Shown here in pieces: positions 23,601 to 35,600 of a stretch of 64,000 bases of DNA. A program made the translations under genes and the position numbers. The stretch's first letter is position 1; each line of letters opens with the position of its first letter. Source of the DNA: Cryptomeria japonica (Eukaryota; Streptophyta; Pinopsida; Cupressales; Cupressaceae); contig NC_081414.1 of NCBI RefSeq assembly GCF_030272615.1, positions 312,437,664 to 312,501,663 of the forward strand, read 5' to 3'. A model generated the notes under the pieces. The model was not told the origin of the DNA. It searched no databases and saw only the letters and a program-made list of their open reading frames with translations.

Positions 23601-26600
23601 CATTAGAGTGCAAACCCTAACATGTGTAGTGGTGTAACCCTACAATAGTTAAAGGTTACAGTTGGTGTGTAACTAGAATCAAATGAAATCTTTGAATGAT
23701 TTTGTGAGAATACATAACATTAAATTTATAACAAGTGCATTGAGGTCTAAACTTGAGAAATTCAATGGTTAAAACTTCAAACCATGGAAGCTGAAGATGA
23801 AGTATCTTTTGGTTGAGAGATCAGTGTGCTGCAATACATTCTTCAATGAAAACCACAGGTATGTCTGATGAGGACTAGTTAAAACTGGATAAGAAAGCAA
23901 AAAGTACAATTCAATCATGTTTTTCAAATCCTATTTTAATGAAAGTGTCTCGAAAGCAGATAGAAATTCATTGTGGAAGAAATTAGATACATTGTATCGG
24001 TCTAATAGCCTGGTAAATAAACTTGTTTTGAAGAAATTTTATTTTTGAAAATGAAGGAAGGTGGTTGTGTAACTAATCATTTAAATAGAATTAATATGAT
24101 AGTAAGTCATTGCATCACTAGGAGTTAAGATGGATGAAGAGGACATATGCATTTTGTTACTTTGTTCCTTACTAGATTTATCAAATAACCTTGTGATGTC
24201 AATAACTATAAGTAATAATGACAACACTTAAATTGGAAAAAGTGATTGGCTGTTGAGTGAAGAAACTAGGAAAAGGTCCATAGATGATAAATCTGAAAAT
24301 GCTCTTGTGGTTAGAGGCAAGTCAAAAGAGAAGAAAGGTCAGAAGAAGACAGGAGATAGAAGTTCTACGAGAAAGAACAAATCTAAATCTCCAAGTAATT
24401 CTAAGGTAATATGTTGAAATTGTAGCAAGAAGGGTCACATAAAGGAATGTAAGTCCAAGAAGAAGGATGACTTCTCTGATAAGTACTTTGATACTGATGG
24501 ATATTAAGGAATGTAAGTCCAAGAAGAAGTATGACTTCTTTGATAAGTACTTTGATACTGATGGATATAGCAGTGTTGATTTTGTGTCTGCTATTGTTAT
24601 TGGTGATGATAACAAGTTAATTGACTCAGATGCTTCCTTTCATGACACCACAAAGAGTGGTACTTGGAGTATACCAAAAGTGATGAAAGGCAAATGATTC
24701 TTGGTGACAACAGCTCTTTGAAGATTGTTGATCAGGAAAAGGTCAAAGCTGCTTTCATTGATGGTAGAATATGAACACTCATAGATGGATTGGGTAGTAA
24801 GTGTTCAATGCCGATTATTATGTTTCAATAATATGGTTTATCCAACTATGTATCAATTGTTTGTCAGCTTTGGGTAGTTATAAGAGTCGATCAAAAATAG
24901 TGTTCTTTGTAATGTCCCCTTCATTGTGAGAAGAATTTTCAGTGGGCTATTAGCCTATTCTGGAGACCCGTAGGCTAACTGGAAGCAAAAATTAGGGTTT
25001 CCTACTTTGAGGGGGTTGTGAGGCCTGTTTGATGCTTAACTAGTAGGAATTCTACGATTCTTACTGTGGATTCCTTCTGGGTTTTCTGAAGGCTTCGCAA
25101 GGGTATGCCATGCATTATGTTCCGAAGAGAATTTTGGACTTACTATTTTTAGTAAGTGTCATATTTGGCAGTTCCATTTTTAGCAGTTCAGAATTGAGTC
25201 CTAGCACAATTTAGTTTGATGGGTTGCAGCACCACAATTCATGGTTCAATTTGGTTTTATCAGTAATTGATTTACAAGTGAATCATTAAATACTAATACT
25301 TTATATTAAAGTTTAATATTTAATTGTTGGTGTAGTCAACTTAAGGAAAAATACCTTCACTTAAAAACTTATTATTTTCCTAAGTCAGTTGGTGTTTAAA
25401 AAAAGAGGAATATTTCATGTTTTAATGTTTTTTATGTGCAAAGTGTTCACCTTGGGAAAAGTGCGAACTTGTGCCTAGAAAGGGGACGCCAAAGTCATGT
25501 GGTGATTTGAAATGAAATTCAAATGAGAGTTTCAGAATTTGGGCACCATTTGAAGATGAATTTGAATCTATGAGTCTATAAATATAAGAGCTTGGCTTCT
25601 CATTTGACATCCATGAAGTAAATATAACGAAGTGCTGCCAAAATTTACATTGAGCTTCAAGGAAAGCATACCTCCTAGCATTTGATGGATTTCTTGCTTG
25701 AGAGATAACAACTAATCGAGCTTGAGACTTCTCTTCATTCAGGAGAGCGGATTGAAGGACAAAGATGCAGATTTGTGTTTCATTTTCAGAAGTGTGGGAT
25801 GTTTTCTGAGTTTTTTTATGTTGCTGGTTTGTGTGTGCTGAAGGTGTTTTTTGCTCATGGCTTCCTATGTGCTTGACGTGTGGTTTTGGGTATTGGCTCC
25901 ATCTATTCCTACCCCTTGGGCGATGAAGTTCACCAATTTGTAGCTTGTCAAACGCTGATTTGGATTTTTGGTAGAAAGTCGAACTTTCCAGCTGGGTTGT
26001 ACCTTGCCTTGGCTGCCTCGAGTTGCGTGCAGATTGTTTGTGGTGTTCACAATGCAGGTTTGAGCTTCTAATTGTGTTGTCTATGTTATATCTCTCATTT
26101 GCTTTTGATTTTGTGCAATTCGGAGTTGATTTGGAGAAGTTATGAGCAATTTTGGGTGTCCGTAGCTTGCTGGTTTGTGTATTTTCTATGCGTGTTAGTG
26201 ATTTTCAGGATTGCATAGTTGTGTATAAGGAGAGTTTTGGGTGTAAGTAGCTTATGTTGGTTGGGGAGTGATTTCCTATTGTTGTTGCAGCTGTTGAACT
26301 TGTTATTAGCGCTTGATTCTTCATTCTTATCTACTATGATTCATATTGTAATGCTGGTAGTAGTTCTAACAGCAAATTCTTTGATCTCTCCTAGTCCCAC
26401 TGCATAAGTGGAAGAGGCTGGCCTTGCCGCCTAGTTTGGACAGTGATTCTAGTAATTTTGTAATCCATGTTTGCATTGTAAAGTTAATTAGTAGTACTAA
26501 GAACTATATACTTGGATTGTTGTTCTTTGGCCCACTGCATAAGTGGAAGAGGTTGGCCTGCCGCCTTCTTATCTATTGTAACACTATCCTCCCACTGAAT

Positions 26601-29600
26601 AAGTGGTTGAGTTGATTGTAATGTTGTCCTCCCGCTGAATAAGCAATGGAGTCGATAGTAATTTTCATTTCTAGTCCTCCCACTGCACAAGCGATAGAGT
26701 GATTGTTGTTTCAGTTGTTTGGTTTGTTCCTGGCTGGTTTACCGCCAAGAAGTTTCAGAATTTCCATCTCCTGTTGGAAGGGGCTAGCTTGCCGCCCAAG
26801 TTTAAAATCAATTTCAGTTTCTAGCATCTAACGATCCCCTCAACACTGTATGCTCTCACCCTCCCATATTGGGCTCTCGGTGATCAAAAGGTGGAAAGGG
26901 TTACTTCCAACAGTATTTGGATTTCATTTTCTAACTGTAACAGGTGTTGTGTTGACTGTAAGCTAAAATAATTGAAAAAAAAATAGGGGGGATATTACAG
27001 TGGTATCAGAGCCACTTATCTTGCCAGCCTGTGTGATAAGGGGTCTCCATGAGTGATAGAGACATCAAATACTACAACAGAGAACAGAGGAGGGAGCAAT
27101 ATCATATTTCGTCAGTGCCAGTGGAAGAAACATTTTCAGAGGTATTGAGAAACAGAGAGAAAGTAGTGGATTCAATGGTAGAGAGAACATCAGGTCAGAA
27201 TGATGCAAATGGGGCTGCAGAGAGGGTTGAGAAAAAGTTTGATACTATGATGGATATGATGTCCTAGTTGTTAGCTACATTAACTAAGAACGCTGGTGGG
27301 ATTCCTAATCAAAACACTAATGGAAACAATTCCAGCACCTCTAATAACTCTAGAGGAAATGGTAATGGAAGTAACCAGAGTAGCAACAATGGTGGAACCC
27401 CCGTCGGGTCTGTTTCAAGACCTTTGCAACCCGTCTTCCTACCTAGGGAAGCAACGCCACCTGAAGTTGAGGTTCCAATAGCTGATGAGATAAGAGCTAG
27501 CTACATGGAGTATGCTTCTCTTCCAGCGGAGATTCGGAACATTCTTACCCTTGATCTGATAACTCAATGATGAACCCACAAGTACCAAACCGGTACTGAG
27601 AGGGGGGGGTGAATCAGTACAAACACAAATATAGTCCAAAACCTGTTTGACAGCAAATACTCCAAATGACTGACAAATAGGGATATTGGTAAAACAGAGT
27701 GCAACCGGTAATATCCGGTACAGCTCAATCAGTCATGAACCGGTCACTCAATAAGCTTCCCTCTTAGCTCAATACTACAGTATCATTATATTCTCATGCA
27801 TAAACAGGTAAACTTAATCATCATATCTTCACAACAGTGAGTTCAATATGTTTTATAGACAGGCATAAAACACAGAACCTTCATATGCTTAACAGGTAAA
27901 ACAAAGCATCACAAGACAAAAGCATTTCACATGACACACATATTTTTCACGTGGAAACCCAACTGGGAAAAACTACGGTGCGGATGAATACCCACATGCT
28001 GCTTTTTGAACTCTTTAGAAGTCCGCTCTGTTAGGAGCCTTGTCCGGTTAAGGACATTACAATAGGTTCTAGTAGGAACCGATCCTGTTAGGAATCACCC
28101 GGTTAAGGGTTAAACCCGGTAGGGTCACCTTGTTGGAGGATTTCAAGAACTTAATAGCTGAAAGGATCTCCTAAGCTCTATAGCTTCTCAGAACTCATTA
28201 GCTTCGAGTTACCCGGTTAAGGGATTTGAATCAAGCTTGTTAAGACCACCCGATTTAAGGGATTTTGAATCAAGCTAGTTCAGGCTACCCTGTTAGGGGA
28301 TTTTACAACTGTTGAAGTGGTTAGAGATCAACAGGTATTACAATGATCTGTTAACAGCACTCAATGCTAATGCAGATCTGTTTAGGCTCCTCTTTACCTT
28401 CTGCACATTCACTTTGCAGGTATCACTTCTCTCCTTTGGTCTGGCAAGAATTACGTATCACTTCCCTTGGATACACACTCACAACTTTTGCCAACAACCT
28501 CAGAAAGAAACACAACATCGACCTTATAGGAAACATACAGGTCGGTAGCAAAAACCCTAAACCCTAAACCTGTTAGATTAAGCAATTCAAACGGTTCGAT
28601 CCTGACCGTTGAATCATATTGCATTAAATGCAACAATCTTGAATCGATCTCAAGACATTCTCCATCGTCCATTATCCACCGATTTCATGGCAGCTGATAA
28701 CCCATCACGCGTTATCACCGTTTGACAGACTTCGCACATTCCCGAGGTAGATAGGAATAGTCATCTTCATGCAAGATCCTTCACGCGCACAGAGCTTACG
28801 TGGCAACACGATCTGTCCTCCATCATACTGCTAACTCATCACACAAAGATCACCGATTGAGTCACACAGACTTGAGGTACTCCAACTGGAAACCCTGAAG
28901 TGGAAGCTACCTACCAACTGGTAGTCATACAATGCTTCAATGTACCGGTTCCCATAACTACATGCCGGTTCACCTTGAACAAATATGCCGCTTCACTTTG
29001 GCATATAAACCAGTTCATACTTATGCCGGTTCCTCTCTCTCTTCACCTATCACATGTGCCGGTTCACACCATGTCTCATATTGACATCAATGACAACATT
29101 CAATATCATTATGTCTTCATGCCGGTTCACATAATGCCAACATGATCAATACATGAACCAAAAGAAGATAAGGGATGGGAGATATGATAACTGTTATTCC
29201 ACTCCGAGAGACTATCAACAAGCTCTTGGAAAGGTGACTCTAGCTCATTTTGATGGGAGCAATAAGTGTACGGCTAGAGCTTGAGTTCAGAAGTTGGACA
29301 ACTATTTGTCCTTAAGGGCGATGCCTGAAGAAGATACCATCAAGTTTGCTACTTTGCACTTGGATGGGGCTGCTCACAATGGTGGTACCATGGGTCGGTC
29401 ACCCTTGGCCATAGCTCGATCAATACCTATGCGGAATTCACCAGCAAGTTGATCGAAAGATTTGATACTAAGGATCCAGAGGTGAAGTTTAGAGAGCTTG
29501 CACAACTCAAATAGCAGGGCTCTTTGGACACTTACATAACTGAGTTTCAAGTCTTTCAGTTATGGTTAGTAGTATTTCTGAGAAGAGGTTAGTGGTCATA

Positions 29601-32600
29601 TTCACTGAAGGACTTGAAGAACCATTGAAAGGCTGGGTTAAAGCCTTTGATCCGCCCACCTTGGTTGAAGCAATCAAGAAAGCTAGGAGAATGGAGTTGG
29701 CTGCCCCTAAGTCCAAATTTCAGTCAAAGTCTTTCTCATATCGGAAGGACAAGAAGAAGTTCTCAAATCAGTCCAAAATATTTCCTCCTAGAATGGATGA
29801 TGAGCTCCGCCAAGAGCTCCGAAGGAAGAACTTGTGTTACTCATGCAAGGAACCTTGGGCCCCCGGTCATAGATGCCATGGGAAGAGTAATGTTCGTCAA
29901 ATGGAGGCATATTCAGTTGATGGATCAGATTCTGAAATGTTAGAACAGCAGCTTGATTCGGAGGGAAGTGAGTATGAAAAGGCTCCAGAAGGGCCTAAAA
30001 GTGACCAAGAAGATAGAGGTGTAGTTGCTCAACTCTCTAGCATTCATAAAAATGAGTCATTCAGAGTTCGTGGAGTGCTTGGAGAGCATCGAGTTATTGC
30101 CCTCATAGATACTGGAGCAACTCACAATTTTATTGATGAAAGAATTGTTGCAAAGAGAGGTTGATGGATTCAAAGTTATGGTAGTTGATGGTTCAACTAT
30201 CTCTTGCAACCGAATGGTTTCCAACATGTCTTTGATGTTGGGAAACTATGAAGTCAAGGATGACTTCTTTGTGGTGAGCATTGTAGGAATTGATGATATG
30301 CAGTTCTTGGCATTCAGTGGTTGCAATCTCTTGGTGAGATCACTTTAAATCTGCAAACAATGGAGCTGAAGTTTATGTCCGAAGTAAAGAGAGTGGTGCT
30401 AATCGGATTGTATCAATAAAGAGAATGGAGCGGCTGATCCGACATGACCAAGTGGAGTGGGCAGCAGAATGCTTGATCATGGCATCCAATCCACTTGATG
30501 AGAAGAGAAACTATCCTGCTGACAATCAAGCGTTGATCACCAAAAGGAGCAAGGTCTTTGAAAATCCGCCCCGTGAAAGACATCCCGAGAGAGGGACTGA
30601 GCACATCATTGAGTTAGAAGAAGGAGCTAAGCCGATTATCACTACTCCATACCAATACACAAAGAAGCAGAAGGATGAGATAGAGAAAGCAGTAAAGGAG
30701 CTTCTAGATATGGGATACATTAGGCTGAGTAAGAGCCCCTTTGCTTCAGCAATGATGTTAGTTAAGAAGGATGGGACCATGTGCATGTGCGTGGATTATC
30801 AGGCTCTCAATCAGAAGACCATCAAAAATCGGTATGCTATTCCTAGGATTGATGAGCTACATGGTGTTGTCTACTTTTCAAAGATTTATCTCAAATCCGA
30901 CTATCATCAGATTAGGATGAGGGAATCTGATATTGAGAAGACAGCCTTCAAATGCCACTTTGGGCATTTTGATTTTTTAGTCATGCCCTTTGGCTTGACC
31001 AATGCCCCTACTACCTTCCAATCCTGCATGAACAGGATCTTTCAAAAGTAGTTGAGGAAGTTCGTGCTAATCTTCTTTGATGATATCCTCATTTTTAGTA
31101 AGTCTTGGAAGGACCATCTGCAGCAGTTGGATGAAGTACTCAGTATTCTGGAGTCCGAGTCATTGTTTGCTAAGGAGTCTAAGTGCGATTTTGGGATGAA
31201 GGAATTGCTTTACCTTGGCCACATCATAAGTGCGGAAGGAGTTAAAGTTGATCTTGAGAAGACCAAGGCAATTGTTGATTGGCCTCCACCTGAGAACTTG
31301 ACATATCTGAAGGGGTTCTTGGGTCTATGTGGTTTCTACAAAAGGTTTGTGAAGGGTTATTCTCAGTTGGCTGCCCCCCTCACGGACCTCACTAGGAAAG
31401 GAGTTTTCGTATGGACAAAAAAGGCACAAGGAGTTTTTGACAAGTTCAAGGAAATCATGAGCACATGCCCTGTTTTGGCTCTACCTAATTTCTCCAAGCC
31501 TTTTGAGCTTCAATGTGATGCATCAGGAGAAGGAGTTGGTGTTGTATTGATGCAAGACAAGCATCCAATTGTGTTTGAAAGTGGAAAATTAAGAGGAGCT
31601 GAGAAGACATACTCCATCTATGAAAAGGAGATGCTTGCAATCATGCACGCATTGGCCAAGTTTAGGCAATATTTGGTGGGGAGCAAATTTGTGGTTAAGA
31701 CTAATCATAATAGTCTTAAACATTTCATGCATCAGAAGGATTTAAATGAAAGGCAGCAGAAGTGGGTAAGTAAGCTACAAGCTTGTGATTTTGACATCGA
31801 GTATGTCAAAGGCAAAAACAATATTGTAGCTAATGCACTATCAAGAAGACCCCAATTGAGCTCACTATGCGAGCTAACAACTGATTGGAGGGACTTGTTG
31901 CTTGTTGATTATGCCAAAAATCAGTTTGCAACCAGCATTATTGAGGGTATGTTTCATGATTAAAGGTACAAGGTAGTTGATGGGTTGATACCATACAAGG
32001 GTAGAATCTTTCTGTTACCTGAATCTTAGCTCAAAAATAAGATTCTACAAACTTTCCATGATGTTCCTCTTGCTGGTCATCAAGGACATTTCAAGACCTA
32101 CAAGCAAATTCGTGAGAGGTTCTCTTGGAAGGGCTTGAAACATGAAGTGTTGAACTACATCAAGGACTGTCTCACTTGCCAGACGAACAAAAATGAGCAC
32201 ACTCACCCAGTTGGTTTGTTGCAACCTCTACCTATTCCCAATCAAAAATGGGAAAGTATCTCCATGGATTTCATCACCGGGTTGCCTAGAGCTAATGGAA
32301 AGGATTGTATCTATGTGGTGGTGGACCGATTGACTAAGTTTGCTCATTTTTTCGCCATTACCAGCTCATTTACAGAAGCTCAGGTTGCTGATGTTTTTTT
32401 TCATGAGGTGTTTAGATTGCATGGGCTGCCCAAAAACATTGTACTTGATAGGGACAGCAAGTTCCTAATCACTTTTTGGCAAGAAGTTTTCAAATTGTGT
32501 GGCACAATGCTTACCCTAATGGTGCAGGAGCACCCTTCTAAGGGTTCCCACCATTTGTTTTTGTTGTGATTTTGCTTCTTCATGAAGCCATGTAATGTAA

Positions 32601-35600
32601 TAAGGGCCAAGAGCTCATTGGTTTTGTTTAGGTCCTAGTTTAGGTCCTAGGTTCACAAGTCTAGGTTGAGTTTTCTCTTGGAGTGGAGGGTATGTGAGCC
32701 TATTGATGAGTTTGGGGTCCTTTTGGCATGGCTGTGTCCATAGGATAGCCTAAGAAGGCCTAAAAGCCAAGAAAAGCAACATTGCAAGAGTTGCTCAAAA
32801 GTTGCAAAAAGTTGCATGACAACTTTTCAAAGTTGTCATGCAACTTTTCCACCAAATTAGTCATAACCTTAGCTTGGCGTGGGGAACCCTAACCTTGGCA
32901 CACAAACCGAGGCAAAGACATTATATATTGTTGCAAACCCTAAAATGAGGGGTTGGATGTCAGATTGTACGGCCAAAGGAAAAAGACCTTGGCTGTGACT
33001 GTGTTTTTGTTGCCAGTCGGCACAAATGGAGCATTAAAAGATTGACAATGGATTGTTCTGCAAACTAAATTGTGTTGAGAGTCTTGTATAGTGTTTATAC
33101 TTTCATTTTGAGCATTTAGGTTAGGTTTATTGTGCAGGTTTTGTGTGCTTTGTAAATATTTTGTGAGTTACTCTTTCACTGTCCAGTTTTGGACTGTTTT
33201 GTGAAAATGGGCTGATAACTCCTATCCCCATTGTGGGAACACCATGAAACCATGGGGTATAGGAGTACAGACCCTGTACAGTGTCTCAGAGGAAGCAGGG
33301 CCCTGGAAAATGCAGGCAACCCCTTCAAAGACCCACTCCTAGGCGAGACTAGTCTGTGCCCGGCTAGGAAGGGTCAAGGTTGCAGAGGTCTGTGAGAGCA
33401 AGGAAGGACCAGGAAGGAGGCACCCTTTGGAGGAGTTGAAGGGGGGTGTGTGGAGCATCATTGGTGAGAAGGAGGAGCTTCCACCAATCCAGACAAGGTG
33501 GTGAAGACAGCAAACCAACTCTGTGACCCTGGCAGGCCTTAAAAACTCTTAAATTTGCCTAGGGCAGTGTACGGACACTTGGGGGCCCAAAACCAGGAAA
33601 ATCCTTGAGCCTTTGCTAAATGAATAGCAGTCCCTTTGGGGAGTTTTAGAAGTTTTGGCATTGTTTGCAAGAGGAAGCCCTAAAAGTCTGGAATGGAGGC
33701 CTAATAGGGGCTCATTCCTTGTAGCCCTATTTTGTAGGAAAGAAGCAAAATTGTGAAATCGGTAACAAAAAGGAATGTCAAAACCTCTTGGGGGCACATG
33801 AGTGGTTGGAGAAACATGTCAAAGACCCGTCCTATCCTTGCTAGGACCTGAGAAGGTGTAGGAAGAGTTAAACCCTTATTAGCCTATGTAAGGGTTTTAG
33901 AAGCTTGTGAGTAGGTGAGAGCTTAGGAGAAGAATCACTTGTTGTTGGTGGGTGGATTGGGCAAGGTCAGGGGATCCCACAAGCAAGGGAAGTCCTAGAG
34001 ACCCTAAGGTGTGGTTGGAACACCTGGTGATCCAAGGAGAGGATCAAAGAGCATAGACTAAGCTAGTCTATCCCAAGCCCATTCCCATCACCTAAGCACA
34101 AGTTATCACCCACAGACTAATGGGCAAATGGAAATCATGAACAAATGGTTGGAAGGCTATCTCAAAAACTATGTCTCGGAGCAGTATAAAGCATGGGTGA
34201 GATGGCTACATTTGGGAGAATATTGCTACAACTCCTCTTATCACATGTCCATCAAGATGTCTCCTTTCATGGCACTGTATGGTTATGAGGCTCCTAGCTT
34301 TGCGGATTTGATGTTTGGTGATAGCAAAGCCCCTCATGCTAGGGACATTGTGCAGCAGTGTCAGGATATTCTGAAGGCTTTGAAGAACAACCTCCAAATT
34401 GCGCGGAATCAGCAGAAGTTGTACACTGATCAGCAGCGTGTAGAGCGACCATTCGAGGTTGGAGACATGGTGTATCTTAGACTTCAGCCTTTCAGACAGT
34501 CTACTCTCAAGAAGAGTGGGGCGGAGAAGCTCAAGCCACGTTTCTATGGGCCATTCAGAGTCATCAGGAGAGTTGGTGCAGTGGCTTACAAGTTGGAGCT
34601 ACCAGCAAGTAGTAGGGTGCATAATGTTTTCGACTTGTCACGCCTCAAGAAGGCGCTTGGACACAATGTTGCAGCCTCTTCTGATTTACCTCCCTTGGAT
34701 GAGGAAGGGCAATTGGTATTGATTTCGGAGGAGATCATGGATTCACAAGAACGCTCCTTGAGAAGGACAATCAAGGAGTATTTGGTGAAATGGAAGAACT
34801 TACCTACAGAGGACGCCACGTGGGAGAGTGAAGAGAATCTTCAGCATCCAAACTTGCGATCTTGGGGAGGGCAGATTGTAATGTCCCCTTCTTAGTAAGG
34901 AGAATTTTTAGTGGGCCATTAGCCTATTCCGAAGACCCGTAGGCTAACTAGAAGCAAAAATTAGGATTTCCTACTTTTGAGGGGGTCTGTGAGGCCTATT
35001 TGATGCTTGACTAGTAGGAATTCTATGATTCTAACTGTGGATTCCTTCTGGGTTTTCTGAAGGTTTCGTAGGGGTATGACATGCATTATGTTCCGAAGAG
35101 AATTTTGGACTTACTATTTTTAGTGTGTGTCATATTTGGCAGTTCAGTATTGAGTCCCAGCACAGTTCAGTTTGATGGGTTGCAGCGCCACAATTCATGG
35201 TTCAATTTGGCTTTATCAGTAATTGATTTACAAGTGAATTATTAAATATTAATACTTTATATTAAAGTTTAATATTTAATTGTTGGTGTGGTCGACTTAA
35301 GGAAAAATACCTTCACTTAAAACTTATTATTTTCCTAAGTCAGTTGGTGTTAAAAAAAAGAGGAATATTTCATGTTTTAATGTTTTTTTATGTGCAAAGT
35401 GTTCACCTTGGGAAAAGTGTGAACTTGTGCCTAGACAGGGGATGCCAAAGTCATGTGGTGATTTGAAATGAAATTCAAATGAGAGTTTCAGAATTTGGGC
35501 GCCATTTGAAGATGAATTTGAATCTATGAGTCTATAAATATAAGAGCTTGGCTTCTCATTTGGCATCCATGAATAAAATATAACGAAATGCTGCCGAAAT

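Larger units (their letters stand above)
24908..26999 (+). repeat. 5' LTR of the chromovirus
   Basis: 2092 bp, aligned throughout with 34877-36921. The TATA box is at 25577-25584 (TATAAATA). The long part downstream of the TATA (about 1.4 kb) holds repeated small hairpins. Short open frames here are not genes. Confidence 0.9.

Noticed and set aside
25422-26690. Short ORFs repeated at 35327-36568
   Set aside because: Present in both LTRs of the chromovirus with frame-disrupting differences; non-coding LTR sequence.
27001-27013. tRNA gene fragments at TGGTATCAGAGCC-like sites
   Set aside because: They are primer-binding sites complementary to the tRNA 3' end, positioned right after LTRs; no cloverleaf is present.
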